Below, one piece after another: positions 44,084 to 52,055 of a stretch of DNA of 64,000 nucleotides. A program made the position numbers and the translations under genes. Every line of letters begins with the position of its first letter. Positions within the stretch are counted from its first letter, which is position 1. Below the pieces are notes generated by a model. That model was not told the origin of the DNA, searched no databases, and saw nothing but the letters and a program-made list of their open reading frames with translations. The stretch covers positions 1 through 64,000 of the forward strand of contig JAIXKK010000144.1 of assembly GCA_026954325.1 (NCBI GenBank). The letters run 5' to 3'. Source of the stretch: Bryobacterales bacterium (GTDB taxonomy: Bacteria > Acidobacteriota > Terriglobia > Bryobacterales > Bryobacteraceae).

Positions 44084-44239
44084 ATGAAACTTCCCTACCA
44101 CGCCCCAGCGGACGAGGAACCGCCGCCCTTTCTGGGCGCCTGGGAACGCGTGTACGGCGCCGTCGTCATCTACCTGGCGATGCTCATCCTTCTGTTTTAT
44201 GCGTTCAGCGCAATCTTCACGCCTCCGCCATCGAAATGA
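44084..44239 (+). CDS. Small single-span membrane protein coupled to a symporter
   Basis: A 51-residue ORF reading MKLPYHAPADEEPPPFLGAW and then a hydrophobic helix (VVIYLAMLILLFYAFSAIF) and TPPPSK. An acidic, Pro-rich cytoplasmic head followed by one transmembrane span is typical of small accessory subunits encoded before SSS symporters. Its stop overlaps the symporter start as ATGA, so the two are translationally coupled, which strongly supports it being a real gene. Likely role: symporter stability or assembly, by analogy only. Confidence 0.75.
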   Translation: MKLPYHAPADEEPPPFLGAWERVYGAVVIYLAMLILLFYAFSAIFTPPPSK

Positions 44240-45879
44240 CTCTTCTCGACTGGATTGTCCTGGCCGGCTGGCTCCTGTTCAGCATTTCCTACGGCCTGTA
44301 CCGGGCCCGAGGGAGCCAAAGCACGCACAGCTATCTTCTGGCGGGCAAGACGATGCCCTGGTACGCCATGGGGCTGTCCATCATGGCTACGCAGGCGAGC
44401 GCCATCACGTTCATCTCCACCACCGGCCAATCCTATGTGGACGGGATGCGGTTCGTCCAGTTCTACTTCGGGCTGCCGCTCGCCATGGTGCTCATCAGCA
44501 TGACCGCGGCGCCCATTTTCCACCGCGCGAATGTGTACACCGCCTACGAGTACCTGGAAAAGCGCTTTGACCGCAAGACGCGGCGCCTGGTGAGCGTTAT
44601 TTTTCTTATCCAGCGCGGGCTTGGAGCCGGGTTGGCGCTTTACGCGCCGGCCGTGGTCCTGTCCGTCATCCTGGGCTGGCCGGAACAGATCACCACCTTG
44701 GCCATCGGCACGCTCGTGGTTACCTACACAACACTCGGCGGAGTGAAGGCAATCACGTGGTCGGACGTGCAGCAGATGGTGCTCATCTTCAGCGGACTCG
44801 TCCTCGCGCTGATCATGGCTCTGACGCTGATGCCCAAAGAGGTGTCGTTCCTCGATGCGGTCTCGCTGGCGGGCGCGGCGGGCAGGCTCAACGCCGTCGT
44901 CACGAAATTCGACTGGAATGACCGCTACAACCTCTGGAGCGGCCTCATCGGAGGCATGTTCCTGGCCCTTGCCTACTTCGGAACCGACCAGAGCCAGGTG
45001 CAGCGCTATTTGACCGGACGGTCCATCGCGCAAAGCCGCCTCAGCCTGCTGTTCAACGCGGCGGCGAAGGTGCCGATGCAGTTTTTCATTCTCTTCATCG
45101 GGACGATGGTGTTCGTGTTCTTCATCTTCGAGCGGCCGCCCGTCCTCTTCCAGCCTGTCGATGAGCGCAGGCTCGAGGCAACCGCCGGATACGATGGCAT
45201 TCAATCGCGCTTCGATGCCGCCCACGAAAAGCGCCGCGCAAACGCTCTTTCCTGGATACGCTCGCATGACAGTCAAAGCCTGGCGGGCTACCGCGAGGCC
45301 CAGCGGGAAATCGATTCCGTGCGCAAGGATGCGCGGAAACTGGCCGGAGCCTCTCCCGATACCAACTACATCTTCCTCAGTTTTGTCATTCACCACCTGC
45401 CCGCCGGCGTCGTCGGACTGGTAATCGCCGTCATCTTTGCCGCGTCCATGTCCGTAGTTTCCGGGGAGGTGAATTCGCTGGCGACAGTCAGCGTGATGGA
45501 CCTCTACCGGCCGTTGAAGCCGAACGCCTCCGACACACATTATCTGGTCGCCTCGCGCCTCGCCACCGTCTTCTGGGGGGCATACGCATTATCCTTTGCC
45601 GGGTTGGGGCGTCATCTCGGATCGCTGATTGAAGCCGTCAACATTGTCGGATCGCTGTTCTATGGCGGAATGCTCGGCGTCTTCGTACTGGCGTTCTTCG
45701 TTCCCCGCGCCCGCGCCACGGGCGCCTTCCTCGGCGTGCTCGCGGGCGAAGCCGCCATTTTCTATTGCTTCTTTTTCACGAAGATCAGCTTTCTCTGGTA
45801 CAACGTCATCGGCTGCATGGTAGTCATTAGTATCGGAACCCTCCTCAGCCTTCGTCCGGCGGGTGAACGATCGAACTGA
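44236..45879 (+). CDS. Sodium:solute symporter (SSS family)
   Basis: A 547-residue transporter with about 13 transmembrane segments. The ATG at 44236 (MTLLDWIVLAGWLLF) overlaps the small upstream ORF. Family features include AGKTMPWYAMGLSIMATQAS, TTLGGVKAITWSDVQQ and a LAYFGTDQSQVQRYLTGRS segment typical of the SSS signature. An amphipathic loop of about 100 residues (RRLEATAGYDGIQSRFDAAH onward) interrupts the later segments, which is longer than in most members. Na+-driven uptake of a small organic solute is expected; substrate unknown. Confidence 0.88.
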   Translation: MTLLDWIVLAGWLLFSISYGLYRARGSQSTHSYLLAGKTMPWYAMGLSIMATQASAITFISTTGQSYVDGMRFVQFYFGLPLAMVLISMTAAPIFHRANVYTAYEYLEKRFDRKTRRLVSVIFLIQRGLGAGLALYAPAVVLSVILGWPEQITTLAIGTLVVTYTTLGGVKAITWSDVQQMVLIFSGLVLALIMALTLMPKEVSFLDAVSLAGAAGRLNAVVTKFDWNDRYNLWSGLIGGMFLALAYFGTDQSQVQRYLTGRSIAQSRLSLLFNAAAKVPMQFFILFIGTMVFVFFIFERPPVLFQPVDERRLEATAGYDGIQSRFDAAHEKRRANALSWIRSHDSQSLAGYREAQREIDSVRKDARKLAGASPDTNYIFLSFVIHHLPAGVVGLVIAVIFAASMSVVSGEVNSLATVSVMDLYRPLKPNASDTHYLVASRLATVFWGAYALSFAGLGRHLGSLIEAVNIVGSLFYGGMLGVFVLAFFVPRARATGAFLGVLAGEAAIFYCFFFTKISFLWYNVIGCMVVISIGTLLSLRPAGERSN

Positions 45880-45914
45880 GGATGCGCCACGGTCGGCTAT
45901 AATGTGTGGTTCTC

Positions 45915-46583
45915 ATGGCGATCGACTGGTTTCCACTCTGGCTCAGCCTGCGGGTCGCGGCGCTCTCGACAGCCTTCGCCATTGTTTTCGGACTCTGGGT
46001 AGCGTACCTGCTGGCTTTTCGCGCCTTCCGCGGTAAGGAAGTGGTGGACGCCATGGTCGCGTTGCCCCTGGTGCTTCCTCCGACGGTTCTCGGCTATTAC
46101 TTACTGGTGGTGCTCGGCCGCACCAGCCCGTTCGGCAAGTTCTATGAGTGGATTACGGGATCGCCGCTGGTGTTCACCTGGCAGGCGGCGGTGGTTGCGG
46201 CGTTGTTCCATTCCTTTCCTTTGCTCGTGAAATCGACGCGCGCCGCCCTGGAAAGCGTGGACACTTCCTACGCGCGCGCGGCGCGCAGCCTCGGCGCCTC
46301 GGAGTGGCGTATTTTCACGCGCGTCACCGTCCCTCTGGCGCGCCGCTCCATCCTCGCCGCCGCCGCCATCGCCTTTGCCCGTTCTCTCGGCGACTTCGGC
46401 GTCACCATCATGATTGCCGGAAACATCCCGGGACGCACGCAGACTCTCGCGGTAGCCATCTACGACGCCGTGGAATCGGGCAACGGCGCGCTGGCCCGCG
46501 TCATGGTGCTGGTGATTTCCGCCATCGCCCTCCTGATCTTATGGGTCGCCAACCGCCTGGCCCCGCGCCATCTTTTCGGATGA
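45915..46583 (+). CDS. modB: Molybdate ABC transporter permease
   Basis: A 222-residue permease with five to six spans. The ATG at 45915 starts MAIDWFPLWLSLRVAALST. The coupling motif is ARAARSLGASEWRIFTRVTVPL, and LPLVLPPTVLGYYLLVVLGR is characteristic of ModB. It overlaps modC by ATGA. No modA-type binding protein gene is adjacent within the window. Confidence 0.9.
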   Translation: MAIDWFPLWLSLRVAALSTAFAIVFGLWVAYLLAFRAFRGKEVVDAMVALPLVLPPTVLGYYLLVVLGRTSPFGKFYEWITGSPLVFTWQAAVVAALFHSFPLLVKSTRAALESVDTSYARAARSLGASEWRIFTRVTVPLARRSILAAAAIAFARSLGDFGVTIMIAGNIPGRTQTLAVAIYDAVESGNGALARVMVLVISAIALLILWVANRLAPRHLFG

Positions 46584-47650
46584 TCCACGCACGGCTGAAG
46601 AAACGTTTCCCCGCCGGTCCGGACTCAGCGGAATTTCTGCTCGATGCCGAAATCCGTACTCAGGACGCGGTGTCGGTTCTCTTCGGGCCGAGCGGAGCGG
46701 GAAAGACGCTCACCCTCAACTCGATCGCCGGCTTCGTACGCCCCGATGAGGGCCGTGTGATGGTGGACGACGACATTCTCTTCGACGGCGCCACCAACGT
46801 CCACCTGCCGCCGCGGGCGCGGCGCTGCGGGTACGTGTTTCAGAACTACGCCCTGTTCCCTCACATGACGCTTCGCCAGAATCTGGAGTTCGCCTCCCAG
46901 TTCCGGCCAACGCTGGAGCGGCGCCGCAAGGTCAACGAAATGCTCGATCTCTTCCGGCTGGCGGATCTTGCCGGGCGCAAGCCGCACGAACTTTCGGGGG
47001 GACAAAAGCAACGCTGCTCCATTGCCCGCGCCCTGCTCGCCGAGCCGCGCGTTCTGCTGCTCGATGAACCCGCCCAGGGTCTCGACGCCATTCTGCGCGC
47101 CGAACTTCACGATGTGCTGCGCAACGTCCGCTCCAGCTTCTCCACGCCCATCCTCATGGTCACGCATGATCTCGAGGAATGCTTCGCGGTCGGCGACCGC
47201 ATGTTCATCTTCCATGAAGGCAAGGTGGTGCAGCAGGGCACGCCTCCGGAGATTTTCGACAAACCCGCCAGTCTCACCGTCGCGCGCCTGTTGGGCATCT
47301 ACAATCTTCTCCAGGCGGATGTTCTCACGCTCGACCCCGGCCGCAACACCTGCTCTCTCCGGTTAGGCGATTGCGAACTCGCGGGACCTTACCTGCCCGG
47401 AAAATTCAAGGGCGACCGCGTCTGGCTGTGCGTGCGGCCGGAAGAACTTCGCGCCTCTCCCCGGGACGGCAAACCGGGCTTCAATCAGGTCCCCGCCCAA
47501 CTCAGGGGGGCCACGCCGCGCCCCGGCGGCATGCGCCTCGAGTTCGACCGCGAACTGCTCGCCGACGTGCCCCGCTCCGAGTACGAACAGAACCGCCATA
47601 ATAAAGAATGGATCGTGGAATTTCCTTCCACTGGGTTGCGCGTTCTCTAA
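46580..47650 (+). CDS. modC: Molybdate ABC transporter ATP-binding protein
   Basis: A 356-residue ATPase. The ATG at 46580 overlaps the modB stop. Walker A is FGPSGAGKT at 35-43, signature LSGGQKQR, Walker B LLLDEPAQ and H-switch MVTHDLEE. The C-terminal 110 residues are an MOP/TOBE-like regulatory domain (DRVWLCVRPEEL). Together with modB it imports molybdate or tungstate, which fits the FmdE-family gene that follows after seven bases. The long upstream frame is antisense or out-of-frame noise over modB. Confidence 0.9.
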   Translation: MIHARLKKRFPAGPDSAEFLLDAEIRTQDAVSVLFGPSGAGKTLTLNSIAGFVRPDEGRVMVDDDILFDGATNVHLPPRARRCGYVFQNYALFPHMTLRQNLEFASQFRPTLERRRKVNEMLDLFRLADLAGRKPHELSGGQKQRCSIARALLAEPRVLLLDEPAQGLDAILRAELHDVLRNVRSSFSTPILMVTHDLEECFAVGDRMFIFHEGKVVQQGTPPEIFDKPASLTVARLLGIYNLLQADVLTLDPGRNTCSLRLGDCELAGPYLPGKFKGDRVWLCVRPEELRASPRDGKPGFNQVPAQLRGATPRPGGMRLEFDRELLADVPRSEYEQNRHNKEWIVEFPSTGLRVL

Positions 47651-47657
47651 GCCGCAC

Positions 47658-48239
47658 ATGAAAACTTTCGATGAATACGTGGAACTTGCCGCTCAGGCTC
47701 ATGGGCATATCTGCGCCGGACAGATTCTCGGGCTCCGGCTCGCCATCTTCGGCTGCCGTCTGCTCGGCATCGAAGACCCCGCCGGGAAGGACCGCAAACG
47801 GCTGATCACCTACGTGGAGATTGACCGCTGCGCCACCGACGCCATCACCGTCGTCACCGGCTGCCGCCTGGGAAAGCGGGCGCTCAAGTTTCGCGATTTC
47901 GGCAAAATGGCGGCCACCTTCTGCGACCTTCACTCGAACCGCGCCGTGCGCGTGGCGGCCCTGGAGTCGTCGAAACAAAAAGCGCGTGAAATGTTTCCCG
48001 AGATCGCCGATAAGAACCAGCAGCAGATGAAGGCCTACCGCGAAATGCCCGACAGCGGCCTGTTTCATCACCAGTGGGTGCGCGTCACCGTCGAACCGCA
48101 TGATCTCCCCGGCTTCAAGGGCCCGCGGATCACCTGCGCGCGGTGCGGAGAAGGAATCAACTTCCGCCGCGAGGTGGTTCGCGGCGAAACCGTGCTTTGC
48201 CGCGCCTGCGCCGGAGAAAGCTATTACCAGCCCGAGTGA
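47658..48239 (+). CDS. FmdE family protein with C-terminal zinc ribbon
   Basis: A 193-residue protein of the formylmethanofuran dehydrogenase subunit E family. The N-terminus has the conserved AAQAHGHICAGQILG with candidate metal ligands His and Cys, then YVEIDRCATDAITVVTGCRL. The C-terminus is a zinc ribbon (ITCARCGEGI and VLCRACAG). In non-methanogens FmdE-like proteins occur with molybdenum genes, and here it lies between modC and thiE. A role in molybdenum enzyme assembly or molybdate handling is inferred from context. Confidence 0.85.
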   Translation: MKTFDEYVELAAQAHGHICAGQILGLRLAIFGCRLLGIEDPAGKDRKRLITYVEIDRCATDAITVVTGCRLGKRALKFRDFGKMAATFCDLHSNRAVRVAALESSKQKAREMFPEIADKNQQQMKAYREMPDSGLFHHQWVRVTVEPHDLPGFKGPRITCARCGEGINFRREVVRGETVLCRACAGESYYQPE

Positions 48240-48799
48240 TTCGCTGCTACATCACGGACCGGAAGCAGGTGGGGGGCATCGAGCCTCTGGTTGCCCGTGC
48301 GGCGCGGCAGTTGGAAGCCGGTGTGGATTTTCTCCAGGTGCGTGAGAAAGACCTCCCGGACCGGGAGTTGCTCGCCCTGGCGCGCCGCATCCTCGATCTG
48401 CCGAATCCCAAGGGGACACGCGTGCTCATCAATTCGAGGGCGGACATCGCCCTCGCCTCCGGCGCTCATGGCGTGCACCTCCCCGCCGATTCCCTGCCGG
48501 TGAACGAATTGCGCCGCATCGTGCCGGAAGGCTTCGTCATCGGGGTCTCGTGCCACACACTTCCGGAACTCGAGACCGCGGACCGCGAAGGCGCGGATTT
48601 CGCCGTATTTGGACCGGTCTACGCCCCGCGCTCGAAAGCCTCTCATGGGGCGCCTCTCGGCCTGGAGGCGCTCGCCGCGGCGTGCCGCCGCGTACGCCTG
48701 CCGGTACTCGCCCTGGGAGGAATCACGGAGGCGAACATCCCGTCCATACTCGCCGCCGGAGGCGCGGGGTTTGCCGCGATTTCTCTCTTTCAAGAGTAA
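48236..48799 (+). CDS. thiE: Thiamine phosphate synthase
   Basis: A 187-residue TIM-barrel enzyme joining hydroxymethylpyrimidine diphosphate and thiazole phosphate. The start is a GTG at 48236 overlapping the FmdE stop as GTGA. DFLQVREKDLPDRELL is the ThiE signature. Later ligands are LINSRADIALASGAHGVHLP, FAVFGPVYAPRSK and LALGGITEANI. It is slightly short at both ends for the family. No TPP riboswitch is near, and none would be expected in the middle of this operon. Confidence 0.9.
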   Translation: MIRCYITDRKQVGGIEPLVARAARQLEAGVDFLQVREKDLPDRELLALARRILDLPNPKGTRVLINSRADIALASGAHGVHLPADSLPVNELRRIVPEGFVIGVSCHTLPELETADREGADFAVFGPVYAPRSKASHGAPLGLEALAAACRRVRLPVLALGGITEANIPSILAAGGAGFAAISLFQE

Positions 48800-48824
48800 G
48801 AAGTAGAATGAGAATCCGCCTCTC

Positions 48825-49988
48825 ATGAAACTCGCCCTGCTGCTCGCCGCCCCGCTGTTCGCGCATGCCGCCATCCCGTGGGATTTCAAAGCGCTCTCAC
48901 AAACCCCGAAAGTGTTTGAAGCGAAGACCGAAGAGCCCGGAGTTCACGCTGTCTATTTCGAATCGGTTCCCTTTCACGGCAAGCCCACTCGCGTCTTCGC
49001 CTACTACGGGATTCCTTCCGGCGGGAAACTGCCCGCGATGGTGCTGGTGCATGGCGGCGGCGGCACTGCATTCGCCGAATGGGTCCGCCTGTGGAACCAG
49101 CGCGGCTACGCGGCCATCGCCATGGATACCTGCGGCAACGTTCCCGAAAAGGCTTCACCGGATAAGCCCTGGTCCCCTCAAAAGAAGCATCACGAAGACG
49201 GAGGTCCGGAAGGATGGGGCGGCTTCGCCCACGTCGATGACGCCGTCACGGATCAGTGGACCTATCACGCCGTGGCCGCGGTCGTCCTGGCGCACTCCCT
49301 CCTGCGCTCGTTCCCCGAAGTGGACAAAGGACGCATCGGACTCACCAGCATTTCCTGGGGCGGCTACCTCACGGATATCGTCTCCGGTGTCGACCCTCGC
49401 TTCCGGTTCGCCGCTCCGGTCTATGGTTGCGGCTATCTCGGGGAAGATTCCGCGTGGCTCAAAAACTTCGCCGATCTTGGAAAAGCACGGGCGGAGAAGT
49501 GGCTCTCGCTCTGGGACCCCTCGGTATATCTGGCGAACGGAAAGATGCCCATGCTGTGGGTGACGGGAACCAATGACTTCGCCTACCCCTTCCCTTCCCT
49601 CCGGAAGTCCTACCGGCTTCCAAGAGGACCGCGGACGCTGTCTATTCGCGTGCGCATGCCGCATGGACATCCGCAAGGCGCAAAGCCCGAGGAGATTGCC
49701 GCCTTCGCCGCCGCCATTCTTCAGCATGGGGTCCCATTGGCGCGCATTACCGCTATGCGACGCGATTCGATCCGGTACAATTCCCGCGGCGCCATCGTGA
49801 AAGCGGAACTCAACTACACCAGGGACAGCGGACGCTGGCAGGACCGGAAATGGGTCACCGTTCCCGCGCGGTTGGACACGGGGGCCCGGCGCGCCACCGC
49901 CGAGGTCCCGCAAGGCGCAACCGCATGGTTCTTCAATCTCACCGATGAACGCGGCCTGGTGGTGAGTTCCGAACACAGAACAAACTGA
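48825..49988 (+). CDS. Exported alpha/beta hydrolase (acetyl xylan esterase-like)
   Basis: A 387-residue secreted hydrolase with a short signal (MKLALLLAAPLFAHAAIP). VHGGGGTAFAEWVRLW forms the oxyanion region, GRIGLTSISWGGYLTDIVSG holds the nucleophile Ser (SISWGG, a variant of GxSxG), and MPHGHPQG supplies a likely His. The C-terminal 90 residues form a beta domain (AELNYTRDSGRWQDRKWVTV). Deacetylation of a plant polysaccharide is a reasonable guess. Confidence 0.78.
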   Translation: MKLALLLAAPLFAHAAIPWDFKALSQTPKVFEAKTEEPGVHAVYFESVPFHGKPTRVFAYYGIPSGGKLPAMVLVHGGGGTAFAEWVRLWNQRGYAAIAMDTCGNVPEKASPDKPWSPQKKHHEDGGPEGWGGFAHVDDAVTDQWTYHAVAAVVLAHSLLRSFPEVDKGRIGLTSISWGGYLTDIVSGVDPRFRFAAPVYGCGYLGEDSAWLKNFADLGKARAEKWLSLWDPSVYLANGKMPMLWVTGTNDFAYPFPSLRKSYRLPRGPRTLSIRVRMPHGHPQGAKPEEIAAFAAAILQHGVPLARITAMRRDSIRYNSRGAIVKAELNYTRDSGRWQDRKWVTVPARLDTGARRATAEVPQGATAWFFNLTDERGLVVSSEHRTN

Positions 49989-50004
49989 TATGGGAGTCAT
50001 TCCA

Positions 50005-50898
50005 ATGAACATGGGAACAATTCTGCCGGCAATTGCTCTGCTGGCAATGGCGGGCCGGTTGACGGCGCGTGAACCGCTGGCCCTGCGCATCGGGCACACC
50101 GACCCGACCAAGTACCGGCACAGCCGGTCACACGGCAGCACCGGCGACATGGCCTGCGAGACGCTCATTCCCGGCCCTGCCCTCAGCACGAACTTCCTGT
50201 TCATGCACCGCTGCCAGATCATGCCGGGCGGCGGCGTGGGGCATCACTTCCACAACACGACGGAGGAGATGTTCATCGTCTTCGACGGCGAGGCGGAATT
50301 CACCGTGGACGGGAGAACTTCCGTGCTCCAGGGAACGGTGGGCGCTCCGGTGCGCATGGGACATTCTCATGCCATCTACAATCCGTCCAGCCATCCCGTG
50401 GAGTTCATGAACATCAACGTGTCCGCCGTGAAGGGAAAGTACGACGCCTTCAATCTCGACGACCCGCGCGTGAACGTACCCTTCAAAGACCCCATCCCGG
50501 TTTTCATGACCATGCGGCTCGATCGAAAACTGCTGCAACCGGTGAAGAATTACCGGGGCGGTGAAGGAACGGTGCGGTACCGCCGCGCCCTGGACCCCTC
50601 GGTCTTCCTCACCAACTGGTCCTACGTCGATCACCTTCTGATTCCCAACGGCGGTTCCGAGGGCTCCCACCGGCACACCGGAGTGGAAGAGATCTACTAC
50701 GTATTGAATGGAGACGGCGAGGCGCGCGTCAACGAGGAATCGGCCGTCATCCACAAGGGCGACGCCGTTCCCGTGCCGCTCAATGACGCGCATTCGTTCC
50801 GCGCCACGGGGGCGGCGGGATTGGAACTGATGATCGTGGGAGTGGCCGCTCAGAAAGGCGTTCTCGATACAGTAGAGGTGAAGGAGCCACACCAATGA
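50005..50898 (+). CDS. Exported double-cupin protein
   Basis: A 297-residue protein. The ATG at 50005 is preferred over 49990 because GGGAG lies nine bases before it. A signal peptide ends near AGRLTARE. The first cupin has GVGHHFHNTTEEMFIVFDGE, the second GSEGSHRHTGVEEIYYVLNGD, each with the HxH..E pattern of metal cupins. It overlaps the next gene by ATGA. Its relationship to the downstream mannonate-dehydratase-like protein suggests sugar-acid metabolism. Confidence 0.8.
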   Translation: MNMGTILPAIALLAMAGRLTAREPLALRIGHTDPTKYRHSRSHGSTGDMACETLIPGPALSTNFLFMHRCQIMPGGGVGHHFHNTTEEMFIVFDGEAEFTVDGRTSVLQGTVGAPVRMGHSHAIYNPSSHPVEFMNINVSAVKGKYDAFNLDDPRVNVPFKDPIPVFMTMRLDRKLLQPVKNYRGGEGTVRYRRALDPSVFLTNWSYVDHLLIPNGGSEGSHRHTGVEEIYYVLNGDGEARVNEESAVIHKGDAVPVPLNDAHSFRATGAAGLELMIVGVAAQKGVLDTVEVKEPHQ

Positions 50899-52007
50899 AA
50901 TCCGATGTTTCCCGGCGGAACGTATTGAAAGGCGGCGGCGCGGCGCTGCTGGCGGCGGCGCCGCCGGCGGAAGCCGCGCCCCCCGGGCCGCGAATGGAGG
51001 GTCCCGGCACGCCGAAAATCTGCCTCGAAATGGGCACTGGCGGGGTCACCGCGGGCGCCTTCACTGAGGCCGGTATCCGCCGTGTCCGGCAGTTGGGCGT
51101 CAACTACGCCTTGACCGTAGGGCCGCCGATCCCCTGGCGGGAAGCGGATCTGCGCGCCCGCATTGACCAATTGAAAGCGGGAGGGATCACCCTCTACAAC
51201 ATGATGATCGGAGGGTATCCCAACACGCTCTACGGAAAGCCCGGCCGCGACGAGGAGATCGACAAAGTCCGCCAATCGCTGCGCGCGGCGGGCAAGGCCG
51301 GCCTGGCGGTGGTGGAGCACAACTTTTACGCCCATCGCGCCGTCGAGGGCTACTACGGGAGTAAGGGCAGAGCCGGTTCCGGGTACACCGGTTTCGATTA
51401 TGACCGCATGAAGAACCTTCCTCCCCTCGAGCAGGAAGGCGTTCACAGTCTGGAGGAAATGTGGGCGAACCTCACCTATTTCCTGAAGGCTGTCATCCCG
51501 GTGGCCGAGGAAGCCGGTGTCCGCATGGCCCTGCACCCGAACGATCCTCCCGCGCCCCTCAGCCGCGGCTCCGGCCAGATCATGGCAACCCTCGCCGGCT
51601 GGAAAAAATTGATTGGCATCGTCAATAGCCCCGCCAACGGTATCACCTTCGATTGCGGCGTCACGCGCGAGATGGGAGAAGATCCGGTGGCAGTTTGCCG
51701 CTACTTCGTCTCCCGCGACCGCATCAACCACGTACACTTCCGCAACGTGCGCGTCGAGAAGCCGTACGAGAAATACGAGGAAGTCTTCATCGACGAGGGA
51801 CAGGTGGATATGTTCGGCGTAATGAAGGAGTTGGTACGCGGCAAGTACACCCGTACCATCTATCCCGAGCACCCCCGGGCAATCGATTACGATCTCGAAC
51901 ACCCCGCATTTCACACGGTCTACCCCGGCGGGGGAGGCTACGCGGCCTATGCCTACAACGTAGGCTACGCCAAGGCGATGCAACAGGCGGCCCTCGCCTC
52001 CGTGTAG
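50895..52007 (+). CDS. Mannonate dehydratase-like / xylose isomerase-fold protein with Tat signal
   Basis: A 370-residue TIM-barrel protein with a twin-arginine signal (SRRNVLKGGGAALLAAAPP). The barrel includes GVRMALHPNDPPAPLSRGSG, close to the HPDDPP motif of UxuA, ITFDCGVTREMG, and HVHFRNV near the metal site. UxuA in bacteria is usually cytoplasmic, so the export signal is unusual. Dehydration of mannonate or isomerisation of a related sugar acid is inferred. Coupled to the cupin gene by a four-base overlap. Confidence 0.75.
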   Translation: MKSDVSRRNVLKGGGAALLAAAPPAEAAPPGPRMEGPGTPKICLEMGTGGVTAGAFTEAGIRRVRQLGVNYALTVGPPIPWREADLRARIDQLKAGGITLYNMMIGGYPNTLYGKPGRDEEIDKVRQSLRAAGKAGLAVVEHNFYAHRAVEGYYGSKGRAGSGYTGFDYDRMKNLPPLEQEGVHSLEEMWANLTYFLKAVIPVAEEAGVRMALHPNDPPAPLSRGSGQIMATLAGWKKLIGIVNSPANGITFDCGVTREMGEDPVAVCRYFVSRDRINHVHFRNVRVEKPYEKYEEVFIDEGQVDMFGVMKELVRGKYTRTIYPEHPRAIDYDLEHPAFHTVYPGGGGYAAYAYNVGYAKAMQQAALASV

Positions 52008-52055
52008 CGGAAAATTTCCGCCTCGCCGCCCGCCGGAGGGCGCCCGTGGGCGAAA

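Noticed and set aside
44197..45540. A 447-residue minus-strand open frame
   Set aside because: Antisense to the symporter gene; rich in Arg, Asp and Gly with no domain features.
48200..48240. TPP riboswitch before thiE
   Set aside because: thiE begins inside the fmdE stop codon, leaving no leader, and the conserved TPP-box strings are absent.
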